A stretch of DNA of 16,060 nucleotides from an uncultured Candidatus Woesearchaeota archaeon (GCA_903891505.1 CAITEO010000046.1:1-16060); one strand, 5' to 3'; counted from the first letter of the stretch, positions 1 through 8,066 are shown. Program-made: numbers and translations. The notes: generated by a model from the letters alone, not told the origin.

Positions 1-100
1 ACCTCGTCAATAAATTTGTTGTAAGAATGCTAATTTTAGACGAGAGCTACTATATAAAAATTTCTATTAATTAAGAGGGGTGCATATCAGCCCTATCAAA

Positions 101-115
101 AGCAAATTTTATAAA
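101..115 (+). promoter_or_regulatory. BRE/TATA promoter of the 316-residue protein gene
   Basis: An A-rich BRE-like stretch (AGCAAA) runs into TTTATAAA at 108-115, 36 bases before the ATG at 151. This predicts a transcript start near 135-138. GGGG at 142-145 is a weak ribosome site. A 6-base inverted repeat (CTCGTC 3-8, GACGAG 39-44) lies upstream; its role is unknown. Confidence 0.6.
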
Positions 116-150
116 CCCTTATTTCTATTCATTTCAAAAAAGGGGTTGTA

Positions 151-1101
151 ATGGGATTATTCTCAAAGAAAAAAGAGAAATTAGAAAAATCAACGAATTT
201 TCTGGACGCAGAAAACGGAGTAAAGAATAGACTTCCAGGGTCATTGCCTGACACAATGATGCAACGCATTAATGTATCCCAGATGCAAAAAGATAATTCT
301 ACAAGAAAAGAACTTCAAAAAGAACCCCAATATACTAAGGATTTAAAATCACCTTTGCAAGCCAAAGACGAATACAAGCGAATACCTCATGATTATCTTG
401 CAGAACTTTCCAAGGATAAGGGACCTGAACGACATGAGATAGAACAAGTTGTCATGCTCAAGAGCGGACAGCAACCACAACAGATAAGAAAAGAAGAAAA
501 AGAAGAAGAGATATTGTCGCGTAGGTCATTACCTTCATTTTTCGTCGAACTTGAAAGAAGATTACTCGGTCACAAAAAAGGAACAAGAAATCTGTTGAAT
601 CAAGATTTAATGGTGAGAATGAAAGAATATCACGACTCAATCCATAAAGGAGATGCTTTCTTTCTTCACGAGGGTGAAATAGAAGAGGAGATTGCAAGAA
701 GCATTGATGTTCTTAAGGATTTAGAATCAGATTGGCTTTTGACAAAGAGACAAGTTGCATCAGCTGAGAAAGTACTCTCAGATAGGGAGCAAGAAATGGA
801 AAAAAGATTGATGGAATTCAAGAACCTTGTTGCTGCATCTGAGAAATTCAAGGCATATCATATGGTAGCGCCTGTTGATCAAGCATTTCTTCTTGTTGAT
901 GGAGGTAAATTGCTCTCCATACAGCATCTTGTTGCAGAATTACCTAGGATGAAAGATGAGACATTCATATTCCATGTTGATGGACAAAGAAATGACTTCG
1001 CGAATTGGATTAGAGATGTTTTCAAGCTCGAGGAGCTTGCTTTGAAAGTATCCTCTGCAAAATCAAAAGAAGAATTAATGGAAATTCTAAGAACTCATTA
1101 G
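151..1101 (+). CDS. Cytosolic coiled-coil protein with C-terminal FANW (DUF5752-like) domain
   Basis: This 316-residue protein has no signal peptide or membrane segment, so it should be cytosolic. Residues 1-125 are charged and low in order. Residues 130-235 hold a conserved helical region rich in E, K and R (FFVELERRLLGHKKG, then a long coiled coil) that I recognise from DPANN proteins. Residues 243-316 form a small domain with the core NDFANWIRDVF followed by SKEELMEIL. The same domain ends the 1044-residue membrane protein encoded at 4703-7837, where the core reads NDFANWLRDVF. It resembles DUF5752-type domains, whose function I do not know. The ATG follows a weak GGGG ribosome site and its own TATA box. 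A shared partner or scaffold role with the membrane protein is an inference. Confidence 0.8.
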   Translation: MGLFSKKKEKLEKSTNFLDAENGVKNRLPGSLPDTMMQRINVSQMQKDNSTRKELQKEPQYTKDLKSPLQAKDEYKRIPHDYLAELSKDKGPERHEIEQVVMLKSGQQPQQIRKEEKEEEILSRRSLPSFFVELERRLLGHKKGTRNLLNQDLMVRMKEYHDSIHKGDAFFLHEGEIEEEIARSIDVLKDLESDWLLTKRQVASAEKVLSDREQEMEKRLMEFKNLVAASEKFKAYHMVAPVDQAFLLVDGGKLLSIQHLVAELPRMKDETFIFHVDGQRNDFANWIRDVFKLEELALKVSSAKSKEELMEILRTH

Positions 1102-1105
1102 TATT

Positions 1106-1153
1106 AATTTTTTTAGTTTGAAAGATGTTATACGAAAAAAGCTTTTGGCTTTT
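1106..1153 (+). terminator. T-run and hairpin after the 316-residue protein gene
   Basis: A seven-T run at 1108-1114 follows the stop codon directly. A 6-base-pair hairpin (AAAAGC 1137-1142, loop 1143-1147, GCTTTT 1148-1153) lies just beyond. T-runs alone can terminate archaeal transcripts. Confidence 0.5.
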
Positions 1154-1428
1154 CTACTCTATGAATGTTGAGCGAGAGCGCGAACGCGTGCAGAAAACCC
1201 GAGAAAATCCATGATTTTTTTGTGCAGAAAACAATTATGTTTTTTTGGTTTTACAAACACTAACATATCTCGTCTTAACTTAGGAGGTATGTTGTTTTTT
1301 TACGATTTTGAGATGTTTAGGCCTTTTTTGGAAGTTTGGCTGGATTGATTCTCGTCCTTAATATTTGCGCCAAAGAGTTATTTTTTATCGTCTAGAAATC
1401 CTCTCAATAGCCTAAATTGGCTACAAAA
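1154..1428. other. Intergenic stretch with GC-rich patch, direct repeat and terminator-like hairpin
   Basis: I see no gene here. A locally GC-rich patch lies at about 1171-1190 (GCGCGAACGCG core). An 11-base direct repeat (GTGCAGAAAAC) is at 1188-1198 and 1222-1232. AACATATCTC at 1262-1271 pairs with GAGGTATGTT at 1284-1293 (one G-U pair) and is followed by a T-run at 1295-1301, like an intrinsic terminator reading on the plus strand. This could insulate the next operon or end a small RNA. Confidence 0.35.
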
Positions 1429-1446
1429 CGAAATATTTATATATTA
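1429..1446 (+). promoter_or_regulatory. Strong BRE/TATA promoter of the surface-protein operon
   Basis: CGAAATATTTATATATTA combines a consensus-like BRE (CGAAA) and a TATA core (1436-1443). The predicted start is near 1466, giving an untranslated leader of about 75 bases. The same 18 bases stand on the minus strand before the ribbon-helix-helix gene, and a close variant stands before the winged-helix gene at 15450. Confidence 0.75.
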
Positions 1447-1467
1447 GTATACATATTTGTATACTAA
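1444..1467. promoter_or_regulatory. Perfect 9-6-9 palindromic operator
   Basis: TTAGTATAC (1444-1452) and GTATACTAA (1459-1467) are exact inverted repeats around a 6-base spacer. The site starts at the downstream edge of the TATA box and covers the space up to the predicted transcript start, where a bound protein would block polymerase. A near copy lies at 15384-15407 before the winged-helix regulator gene, which makes that regulator the best candidate for binding here. Confidence 0.65.
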
Positions 1468-1469
1468 TT

Positions 1470-1499
1470 GTGACCTGTCACGGGTCGCTATCGACGATA
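1470..1499 (+). promoter_or_regulatory. Overlapping palindromes in the 5' leader
   Basis: Right after the predicted transcript start, GTGAC (1470-1474) faces GTCAC (1477-1481), GACC (1472-1475) faces GGTC (1483-1486), and TATCG (1489-1493) faces CGATA (1495-1499) across one base. The patch is GC-rich for this region. It may be a second operator or an RNA hairpin. Confidence 0.35.
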
Positions 1500-1541
1500 A
1501 ATAAAAATTCCCCACAAATGAAGTAAAGAGGTGCAAAGACA

Positions 1542-2300
1542 ATGTTTCGACAAAAAACCCTAGTACTGTTCGTCGCGCTCGCATTTATAGCTGCGTTCGC
1601 AGGATCAGTATTTGCAGTAAACGTACCACTAGGTGCGCAAACAATAGACTATATACAGTCACAGACTGGCGATACTGGCCTATATCCTCCTGCAACAGTA
1701 AATGCAGAAGCTGGAAATTTAACACAGCTATGGATACATGGTGTATCACAGACAAAATCCTGGCAGGGTTTCTACGGAAATGTCTCAGGTACTATAATAT
1801 TAGAAAATTCAGTTGGATACAGATTCTATGATTGGGCTGCAGCTAATCCTCAAGGAGAAGTCTATGCATCAGTTAATAATTCAATAACATGGACGACAAT
1901 TGCCTGTGCACCAACACTTACAGATTCTGCTTTCCTATATCAATGGCAGGATTTCTACGGAATCAATTATACTGACTATGATTCTATAAATACAACATAC
2001 AATATGACTAATCATCCAGTATTCGACACAGGATATACGCAACTAAGTGGCTGCCCAACAACATACACATATGTTAATAACGCGTCACAGTTCGCTGATT
2101 TCCCCGCTGTTCTATTGACGAGCGACACTCAGTCCACCTTGATTTTTACCTCAATCCTTGAGAACAAGACTAGAGGCGCAAGAAGTTACATCACAGGATA
2201 TGATGGTAATCAATACGACTTCCAGCTTCTTGTGTCTGAGAACGGTCAACTTGGACAGCATGGAGTTACACCCTATTATTTCTGGGTAGAACTACAGTAA
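1542..2300 (+). CDS. Secreted surface protein, paralogue 1 of 3
   Basis: This 252-residue protein has a Sec signal peptide (about residues 1-25, hydrophobic core then SVFA before VNV) and no other membrane segment, so it should be exported. It has about eight N-glycosylation sequons. It shares family motifs with the proteins encoded at 2419-3168 and 8233-8991: a tryptophan followed by YGNVSG (residues 74-83), GEVYAS, a TW..I.C block, DSINTTY, VNN, and a closing YYFWVEL. Two cysteines (C122 and C171) are conserved in all three at nearly the same spacing and probably form a disulphide. GAGGTG at 1528-1533 is a strong ribosome site that fixes the ATG. It heads a three-gene operon and is the most diverged of the three paralogues. 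I recognise the family from DPANN genomes but know no function; an S-layer-like or adhesive role is inferred. Confidence 0.85.
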   Translation: MFRQKTLVLFVALAFIAAFAGSVFAVNVPLGAQTIDYIQSQTGDTGLYPPATVNAEAGNLTQLWIHGVSQTKSWQGFYGNVSGTIILENSVGYRFYDWAAANPQGEVYASVNNSITWTTIACAPTLTDSAFLYQWQDFYGINYTDYDSINTTYNMTNHPVFDTGYTQLSGCPTTYTYVNNASQFADFPAVLLTSDTQSTLIFTSILENKTRGARSYITGYDGNQYDFQLLVSENGQLGQHGVTPYYFWVELQ

Positions 2301-2309
2301 GTCAACAAA

Positions 2310-2336
2310 TTATTTTTTTATTTTTTTATTTTTAAT
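2310..2336 (+). terminator. T-rich stretch between surface-protein genes
   Basis: Several runs of T (up to seven) follow the stop codon at 2300. They could partly terminate transcription and lower expression of the downstream genes. Confidence 0.4.
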
Positions 2337-2418
2337 AAACCCCCACAAACCCCCACAAACAAATAATCAAACTAATCAAACACATTCACAATCCATCCAC
2401 AGAAAAGGTGCCCACCCC
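2337..2418 (+). promoter_or_regulatory. G-free C/A-rich leader with 10-base tandem repeat
   Basis: AAACCCCCAC is repeated at 2337-2346 and 2347-2356. The plus strand has no G from 2302 to 2401, so the RNA should be unstructured. GGTG at 2407-2410 is the ribosome site for the ATG at 2419. I see no clear TATA box, so the gene is probably read from the promoter at 1429. Confidence 0.4.
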
Positions 2419-3168
2419 ATGAAAACCCCACAAAAGCATAGAAGCGCAGTGCCCGTCATCGCGTTCACATTGGCTCTATCGATAATATTATTTACATTCC
2501 TATCAACACAAGTCAGAGCAGATCCGGCTGGTGCAATAGTAGGAACGTCTTCATCATCAACTGCAGTTACTGTAATCCCTGACAATAGGTCAGATGCAGG
2601 CGGAACAATTAATACAATAGATCTTAACGCCCGTCAGCAGGATGTTGATTGGAAAGCATACATTGGTAATGTTTCTGGAGTTCTAACTTTAGATGACGCT
2701 TCAGGATTTTCAATATTTCAATGGGCACTTAGTGCATCACAGATTACAGGAAGGCTCTATGTTTCAAGAGCATCCACAATAGGATGGTCAACAGTAAACT
2801 GTTCCAATACAACTTTAATATCATCAGAGCAATCATCTTTAGGATTTATATCAACAAGTATAGATGATATAAACAGAACATTTAATTCAACAGTTCATCC
2901 TCCTATTTTTGTTGCAGGAAAAACTATTTCAGCAGATAGTTGCAAAAGCATGGCTACTTTTGTTAATAATACAGCACAAAATATTGCCTCTGCTGAGTTC
3001 CCTGAAGTTCTTATGTCAAGCGGCACAGACTTAATTTATGTTTCTCCACTAGATCAAGGACATTCATCCTATCAGAATGGGACAAATGTTGACTATCAGA
3101 TAATGGTTCCAGACGACGTAACAACAGCAATAACAAGATACTACTTTTATCTTGAACTAGGATCATAA
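2419..3168 (+). CDS. Secreted surface protein, paralogue 2 of 3
   Basis: This 249-residue protein has a basic start and a hydrophobic segment (about residues 11-31) ending near VRA before DPAG, which fits a Sec signal peptide. A low-complexity S/T stretch follows. The family core begins with a tryptophan and KAYIGNVSGVLTLDD (residues 78-93), then LYVSR, IGWSTVNC, DDINRTF, a second cysteine block (C175, matching C128 at 47 residues' distance), FPEVLMSS and the closing YYFYLEL. About seven sequons are present. By eye it is closer to the inverted copy at 8233-8991 than to its operon neighbour at 1542-2300. The stop at 3168 is 17 bases from the next ATG, so the two are cotranscribed. Function is unknown; an envelope component is likely. 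Confidence 0.85.
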   Translation: MKTPQKHRSAVPVIAFTLALSIILFTFLSTQVRADPAGAIVGTSSSSTAVTVIPDNRSDAGGTINTIDLNARQQDVDWKAYIGNVSGVLTLDDASGFSIFQWALSASQITGRLYVSRASTIGWSTVNCSNTTLISSEQSSLGFISTSIDDINRTFNSTVHPPIFVAGKTISADSCKSMATFVNNTAQNIASAEFPEVLMSSGTDLIYVSPLDQGHSSYQNGTNVDYQIMVPDDVTTAITRYYFYLELGS

Positions 3169-3185
3169 GTATCCCTGAGACTAAA

Positions 3186-4103
3186 ATGAAAGACCAAAAA
3201 ATCGCGGCAAAACTTTTCACCTATCTCGTATTTGGGATAGTAATACTTGTAACATTTGTTTCAATTGTAGGCTTTGTTTCATCATACAATTATGATTTAG
3301 TAAATGTTACAACCAGAGTGAATGTTACTCATGCATTTCCAGAGGTAAAATATGTTATCGTAGGCGCACCAGCACCAACAAACGTAACTCTTAATGCAGG
3401 GTCTACAAGAACAGTTCAGTGTAATGCAACAATAAGAAATTGGAATGGCTACAACGACTTGATACGAGTCAACGCAACATTTTATTATCAGGCAAATCAA
3501 TCAAGTGATTCTGATGCTAGAGCATGGCACTACACTAATTCAACTTGTGTAGAACTTAGTAATGATGGCCAGTTCTATGCGAATTACTCGTGCATGTTTG
3601 ATACGTATTATTTCGCTAATAATGGAACTTGGACTTGCAACGTTACAGCTACAAGCTCATTTAATTTTACAGGATCAGGAACTAATACAACAAAAATAAA
3701 TCCATTATATGCATTAAATGTTACGGATGTAATAGACTATGGAAACCTTAGCGTATTGGATACTTCAAATAATATAACTGCCACTGTGACTAACTTTGGA
3801 AACATGAACATAAATGTTAGTGTCCTAGGATATGGCGCAACTCAAGGCGATGGTATTGGTTTAATCTGTCAGTACGGAAACAACATAAGCATTCAGAATG
3901 AGAGATTCTCAAGTAATGTTTCTACTGCATGGGCTGCGAAGACTGTTCTTGCAACAACAAATAAAGATGTGGGGTCTACAATTATCAAACAATATTCAGA
4001 TGTAACTCCTGTTACACTAGATACTTATTGGCAATTGTATGTTCCACCAAACCCATTCGGTCTATGCACCGGAACAGTAAGATTCACAGCAACAGCACCT
4101 TAA
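3186..4103 (+). CDS. Heavily glycosylated exported protein, conserved DPANN family
   Basis: This 305-residue protein has one hydrophobic segment (about residues 9-33) that is a signal peptide or membrane anchor; the rest should lie outside. About 18 N-x-S/T sequons occur in 305 residues, which is very dense. Motifs I recognise from this DPANN family include AFPEV, RNWNGYNDL, YANYSC, NNGTWTCNVT, LYALNVTDVIDYGNLS, VTNFGNMNINV and YWQLYVPPNPFG. Cysteines near NATI, NSTC, YSCMF and WTCNV probably pair outside the cell. I see no clear ribosome site before the ATG; translation may depend on coupling with the gene 17 bases upstream. A nine-T run follows the stop. The fold looks like beta-sandwich domains, but this and the function are inferred. 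Confidence 0.85.
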   Translation: MKDQKIAAKLFTYLVFGIVILVTFVSIVGFVSSYNYDLVNVTTRVNVTHAFPEVKYVIVGAPAPTNVTLNAGSTRTVQCNATIRNWNGYNDLIRVNATFYYQANQSSDSDARAWHYTNSTCVELSNDGQFYANYSCMFDTYYFANNGTWTCNVTATSSFNFTGSGTNTTKINPLYALNVTDVIDYGNLSVLDTSNNITATVTNFGNMNINVSVLGYGATQGDGIGLICQYGNNISIQNERFSSNVSTAWAAKTVLATTNKDVGSTIIKQYSDVTPVTLDTYWQLYVPPNPFGLCTGTVRFTATAP

Positions 4104-4109
4104 GAATAC

Positions 4110-4134
4110 TTTTTTTTTATTTTCATCTTTATTT
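4110..4134 (+). terminator. T-run terminator of the surface-protein operon
   Basis: Nine T at 4110-4118 and further T-rich sequence follow the stop codon at 4103. The next gene is convergent. Confidence 0.6.
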
Positions 4135-4174
4135 TTAGTTCAGTTTTTAGTTATTTTCTAATAGGTTGATATTA

Positions 4175-4216
4175 ACACAAGTTTATCTACACAAGTTTAT
4201 CTACACAAGTTTATCT
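4175..4216. repeat. Three tandem copies of a 14-base unit
   Basis: ACACAAGTTTATCT is repeated exactly at 4175-4188, 4189-4202 and 4203-4216. The third copy contains the stop codon of the peptidase relic on the minus strand. Perfect identity suggests recent slippage. Confidence 0.9.
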
Positions 4217-4639
4217 ATATATTACTATAATTTCTTTTAGAATAGGTTTTTTATGGGGTGTATCAAACCATCTTTCTTCAAACCAATTAATTTTATGTCT
4301 TTTGATCTCACCAAAATGAGGATCTGCTAGAAATATGTGTGCTTTGTTGATTCCAACAACAACAGAATAATGTCCTGCTTCTTCTGGAGAGAACCAATCA
4401 ACGATTACAGGAATGCCTTGTTTCACTAATTTTTTGGCCTCTTTGATTTTTGAATTCTGCTTCACATATTCGCTGAAGCCAAGTGCCTTGGCTACATTAA
4501 TCATATTTCTCTCAGAGCAACCTTTTATTCTACTGCTTTTTGTCAATTTTGCCAAATAACTCTCAGATTTATGTATGTTGTATGCAGAAAGAACCATCTT
4601 TAAAGAAGCAGGGCCACAATATCCTTTTGATTGTTTGAA
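4211..4639 (-). pseudogene. C39-like cysteine peptidase lacking a start codon
   Basis: The reading frame matches papain-like C39-type peptidase domains: a Cys motif YCGPASLKMVL, a histidine in GHYSVVVGI, and an aspartate in LADPHFG followed by WFEERWF. The first ATG (4597) lies after the catalytic cysteine, whose codon is at 4616-4618. In the same frame upstream, FKQSKGYCGPASLK is readable to 4639 and is stopped by TAA at 4640-4642, with no ATG, GTG or TTG between. Either the 5' end is lost or broken, or a start-at-4597 product would have no nucleophile. Starting at 4597 gives 128 residues. No signal peptide is visible, so the ancestor was probably cytosolic. It follows the 1044-residue gene on the same strand. 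An assembly error near 4640 is the main alternative. Confidence 0.7.
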
Positions 4640-4702
4640 TTAGTATTAATTCAATTATTTTATTGTTGTTTGTTATTATATGTTTAAGTCTATTCTATTA
4701 GC

Positions 4703-7700
4703 TTATTCAAGTATTATTATCATTTCTTCTTTAGATGATGCGTTTCTAACTTTGTGAGCTAAGTCATATTCTTGGAATACGTCTCGAAGCCAATTAGCAA
4801 AGTCGTTCTTTGCTGCGTTTACGTGTTGTTTGAACGTATTATCATCCATTGTTCTTAGGCGATCACATAGAGATTTAACGCTGTTTATTGTTGTTCCATC
4901 AGGCAATATGAATGCTTTTTCATCAGGCACAAGTCTATTGTTATATTTGTCTGATGTTGACGTATTATTATCAGTTATATTTGATGTAGCAATAGACGTT
5001 TGTACTTTAGCAATCTCACTAGATACATTAGTTTCCTCTTTGATTTGTGCTACGTTAGGTGGTACACGTTTTGCTATATATAATAGGGATTTTTCAAGAT
5101 GCGCCTTGGTTTTATTAGTGAACTCTATTATGCTTTGTTCCTCAAGTTCGTCACAAAGTTTTTTTATTTCATAAGTTTTAGCTCTAAGTACATCGAATTC
5201 CTCAAGATCCTCGATCTTAGTAGGATTGATTTTCATTGAAGTCAATTTCTGTTGAAGAACATCTAGTTCAGCTAAATCTACTCTATTATATTTAGTTTCT
5301 TGTTTGTATCCTTTGTATGGCTCGTATTGTTCTTTCTGCACTAGTTTTTGCTGCATAGTTTCAATTATTTCTTCTTTATTTACATTTAGATCATCTAAAC
5401 TTTTATTTATTTCAGCATAATCTCGTTTATTTTTTACATCAGTATTTATAGGCACAACTCTTCTGAATTCTATGCTGTCAGCCATGTGATGTATGGAGTC
5501 ATCTGATTTTTCAAGTGATATTATTCTTTCAGATTGATCAGGAAGTATGCTTTCTTTTTTCTTCTTGAAAAGTGCAGATTTTACATTAAAACTATTTTTT
5601 CTATCCGTCATATTTTTATTCAAACTCTGTTCAGAAGGATTGACTTCAGACCAGAAAACATAATATGCAAATAAGCCGCAAATTATTACAACACCTGCAA
5701 TTATTAATGCAAGCATCAAACCACCTCCTGAAGAAGAACTATTTAAATTTGTGACTTGACCAGTAATGGAGTCTCTTGCTTTAGCTACAAGATCAGTTTC
5801 TATGAATACAGAACTTTTAATTTCTTTTAAATCAGTCATGCTAGCATCAGTATTAATAATATAATAGATTTTTTTGCCATTAACACCATCAGTAGGTTTC
5901 CAATAAGAGTAATTATTTTCTATAAATGGTTGTTCTGAAAATGTTATGTCGGATATGTTCGCAATTTTATTAGGTATTGATTCCAATATCATAGCATTAC
6001 CTAGAGAATCATCGAATGAAAAAGTTTTCTTCACAATTGCGACATTATCTGTTTTTTCTGGATATTTTATCGTTCCTTTTATTATTTTTACATCTACAAC
6101 AAAACTATCTTGCAACTGTTTAGCTTTATCAAGCGCTGCAATTTTATCTTTTGCAGAGAGGTCTTTGTAATATTGGCCTAAATATTCAGATAAAATGCCG
6201 CTAGTTTTTTCATCATCAGTAAATTCTTGGTATGATGTAGAATCATATACATGCACTTCAACTGGAGTGAGTTTCCAAACATCATTTATTTTTCCCTGTA
6301 TTTCGCTGACTTTATTGTTAAATTCTATCTCACTAAGACTTTGTTGTTTTAATGCATCTAGTTGCGATCTTAGATCTGTGATTGTGTTCTTGTTGCTTGT
6401 TAGTTTAGCTAGAACGCCTGTAGCGTCAATTGCATCTACATTATCTGAACCAATAGTTCTTGTGAGTGTCTCGTCTATTTTTCCAACATCCATTAATACT
6501 TTGTCTGCTTTTTGTAGTTCTTGGTCAAGCAAATATTGTAACCTGCTATCTAGACTTGTGACTTGAGATGTGTTTGTAGTTTGAGTAATTGTTGTTGAAC
6601 TAGCAGTTACTGGAACATGTGTTGTAAAAACTTCTTTTGAAAGTGCACCTTCATTACCTGCATCATCTACAACTGAAACTCTGTAATAATATGCTTTATT
6701 GTAATCAATTGCTGTGTCATAGTAGATTGTGCTCGTTGAAGAATCAATGTAATCTACTTGCTCGACTCCTCCAGAATCTACTTTTCTGTAAATTTTGTAT
6801 TCATTTACATTGTCATTAGTTGGTTTTTCCCAGATTAATTTTATTCTATTATCTTGGTTTTCTATATTTATGCTCTGTAATGCATCAGGTGCTTTAGTAT
6901 CTATGAGGAATAATTTTCCTGAGGTTATTTCTGTGCCGTCTTGATTTGTTAAATCAGTTCCTTTGAATGAAAAACTACCAACTCTTTCACTATCTGTTTT
7001 TTTTATTATCAGATATCCCCTCCAACTTGTTCCTGACCCGACTAGTGATATTGTTCTTAATGATGCATCGTCATCAAATGAATATGTTAGGTCAGGCGTA
7101 CCTATGAGATCCTCTGAAGATGTTAATGTGACCTCTACTGTCCCCTCTTTTAGAGGAGGAGAAGGACTAAGACTTATTGTTGCGGTTGGTTTCATATTTA
7201 TGTTAAGATTGATTTGCTGAGAAAGAGTCATGTAGTCGCCATCATTGTCGTTGCATAGTACATAGATTGTTTGAGGTCCCTGTCCTAGCGAAGGTGTTTT
7301 TCCTTGATATTCTGTACTTGCATCATTTGTCGCACTAAATGTATATTCCATTTGAATGTATGATTTATTCGTTGTGCTGTATTTGCAGGTGCAGGCTCTA
7401 TCTGTGGTTAGAGTTAGTAAAACCTGTGCAACGTTCTGAGGACCTATAGTTGTTCCAGTAATTATAGGTGGGTTGTTTTGCTTGGTAACTATTATGGTGC
7501 TTTGCTGTGTTGAATTATCTGTATTGTCTGTGGCGATAAATGTTATTTGATATGTTCCATTCTCTCCTATTGAAGGAGTCCAATCAAAAGTTGCCAGCGA
7601 ATCATTTATTTCTGTAAGTGTTCCTTTTGCAGGCGTCCTAGTATATGTGACTGATCCATTGTAGCTAGATGCTGAAATATTGAAACTCAAGCTTTGATTA

Positions 7701-7837
7701 TTAGTTATTGTATAATTATGTAGTGTTGATATAGTTAAACCTTTAACTGATGGTATTAATAATAGGGTTAATATTAGAATTAGAACTAAGCATATTCTAT
7801 TGATTTTTATTTTAATTGTTTTCTTTTTTATTGTCAT
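4703..7837 (-). CDS. Large single-pass membrane protein with Ig and Fn3 domains and cytosolic FANW domain
   Basis: This 1044-residue protein has a signal peptide (about residues 11-33). An Ig-like domain of the putative-Ig type follows (about 36-118; FDWTPSIGENGTYQITF). A middle beta-rich region spans 120-310, and a fibronectin type III domain spans about 315-405 (KLIWEKP, YKIYRK, AYYYRVSVVD). Residues 430-575 are helical. Residues 575-685 match a module I recall from DPANN surface proteins (VVDVKIIKG, LESIPNKIANIS, ITFSEQPFI). One membrane helix lies at about 706-730. The cytosolic tail (730-1044) has charged helical stretches and ends in the FANW domain (973-1044) also found in the protein at 151-1101. 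It follows the ribbon-helix-helix gene by 12 bases, so the two form an operon. An adhesin or surface sensor linked to the cytosol is plausible but inferred. Confidence 0.85.
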   Translation of the reverse strand: MTIKKKTIKIKINRICLVLILILTLLLIPSVKGLTISTLHNYTITNNQSLSFNISASSYNGSVTYTRTPAKGTLTEINDSLATFDWTPSIGENGTYQITFIATDNTDNSTQQSTIIVTKQNNPPIITGTTIGPQNVAQVLLTLTTDRACTCKYSTTNKSYIQMEYTFSATNDASTEYQGKTPSLGQGPQTIYVLCNDNDGDYMTLSQQINLNINMKPTATISLSPSPPLKEGTVEVTLTSSEDLIGTPDLTYSFDDDASLRTISLVGSGTSWRGYLIIKKTDSERVGSFSFKGTDLTNQDGTEITSGKLFLIDTKAPDALQSINIENQDNRIKLIWEKPTNDNVNEYKIYRKVDSGGVEQVDYIDSSTSTIYYDTAIDYNKAYYYRVSVVDDAGNEGALSKEVFTTHVPVTASSTTITQTTNTSQVTSLDSRLQYLLDQELQKADKVLMDVGKIDETLTRTIGSDNVDAIDATGVLAKLTSNKNTITDLRSQLDALKQQSLSEIEFNNKVSEIQGKINDVWKLTPVEVHVYDSTSYQEFTDDEKTSGILSEYLGQYYKDLSAKDKIAALDKAKQLQDSFVVDVKIIKGTIKYPEKTDNVAIVKKTFSFDDSLGNAMILESIPNKIANISDITFSEQPFIENNYSYWKPTDGVNGKKIYYIINTDASMTDLKEIKSSVFIETDLVAKARDSITGQVTNLNSSSSGGGLMLALIIAGVVIICGLFAYYVFWSEVNPSEQSLNKNMTDRKNSFNVKSALFKKKKESILPDQSERIISLEKSDDSIHHMADSIEFRRVVPINTDVKNKRDYAEINKSLDDLNVNKEEIIETMQQKLVQKEQYEPYKGYKQETKYNRVDLAELDVLQQKLTSMKINPTKIEDLEEFDVLRAKTYEIKKLCDELEEQSIIEFTNKTKAHLEKSLLYIAKRVPPNVAQIKEETNVSSEIAKVQTSIATSNITDNNTSTSDKYNNRLVPDEKAFILPDGTTINSVKSLCDRLRTMDDNTFKQHVNAAKNDFANWLRDVFQEYDLAHKVRNASSKEEMIIILE

Positions 7838-7849
7838 TCAGTCACTTTT

Positions 7850-8023
7850 TTATTTTTTTATTTTGCTAGTCATTTTATTTGTTAAATTCTTATCTTGTTC
7901 GAGTGCTTTTTGTATGGCTTGTTCTATATAATCATTAAGAGTAATTCCTTTTAGAATAGCGGTGACTTTGGCTTTAGTATGGATTTCTTCGTCGATTCTT
8001 ATGTTGAGTTGTTTTCTTTCCAT
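7850..8023 (-). CDS. Small ribbon-helix-helix regulator
   Basis: This 57-residue protein is easily missed because of its length. It begins MERKQLNIRIDEEIHTKAK and continues VTAILKGITLNDYIEQAIQK. That is the classic ribbon-helix-helix layout: a short beta strand with alternating residues (KQLNIRI), helix A, a turn with G and T, then helix B (LNDYIEQAI). Such proteins bind DNA as dimers, often to tandem short palindromes, and often repress their own genes. GGTGG a few bases before the ATG is the ribosome site. A strong TATA box and two exact 13-base repeats lie upstream. The stop is 12 bases before the ATG of the 1044-residue membrane protein, so both are read together. It could also be the antitoxin of a toxin pair, but no toxin-like gene is adjacent. 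Confidence 0.8.
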   Translation of the reverse strand: MERKQLNIRIDEEIHTKAKVTAILKGITLNDYIEQAIQKALEQDKNLTNKMTSKIKK

Positions 8024-8066
8024 GGTCCACCAAAAGTGTGGTTTATGTTAAACTAATGTACTAATT

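Noticed and set aside
1289..1348. Short ORF starting MLFFYDFEMFRPF after a GGAGGT
   Set aside because: The GGAGGT touches the ATG with no spacer and is better explained as the 3' arm of the hairpin 1262-1293. Only 19 codons are open.
4830..7220. Several plus-strand open frames of 60 to 123 codons
   Set aside because: They lie opposite the 1044-residue gene, lack ribosome sites and promoters, and show no family motifs.
7850..8023. RHH gene as antitoxin of a toxin-antitoxin pair
   Set aside because: The only gene in the operon with it is a 1044-residue exported protein, which is unlike any toxin family I know.
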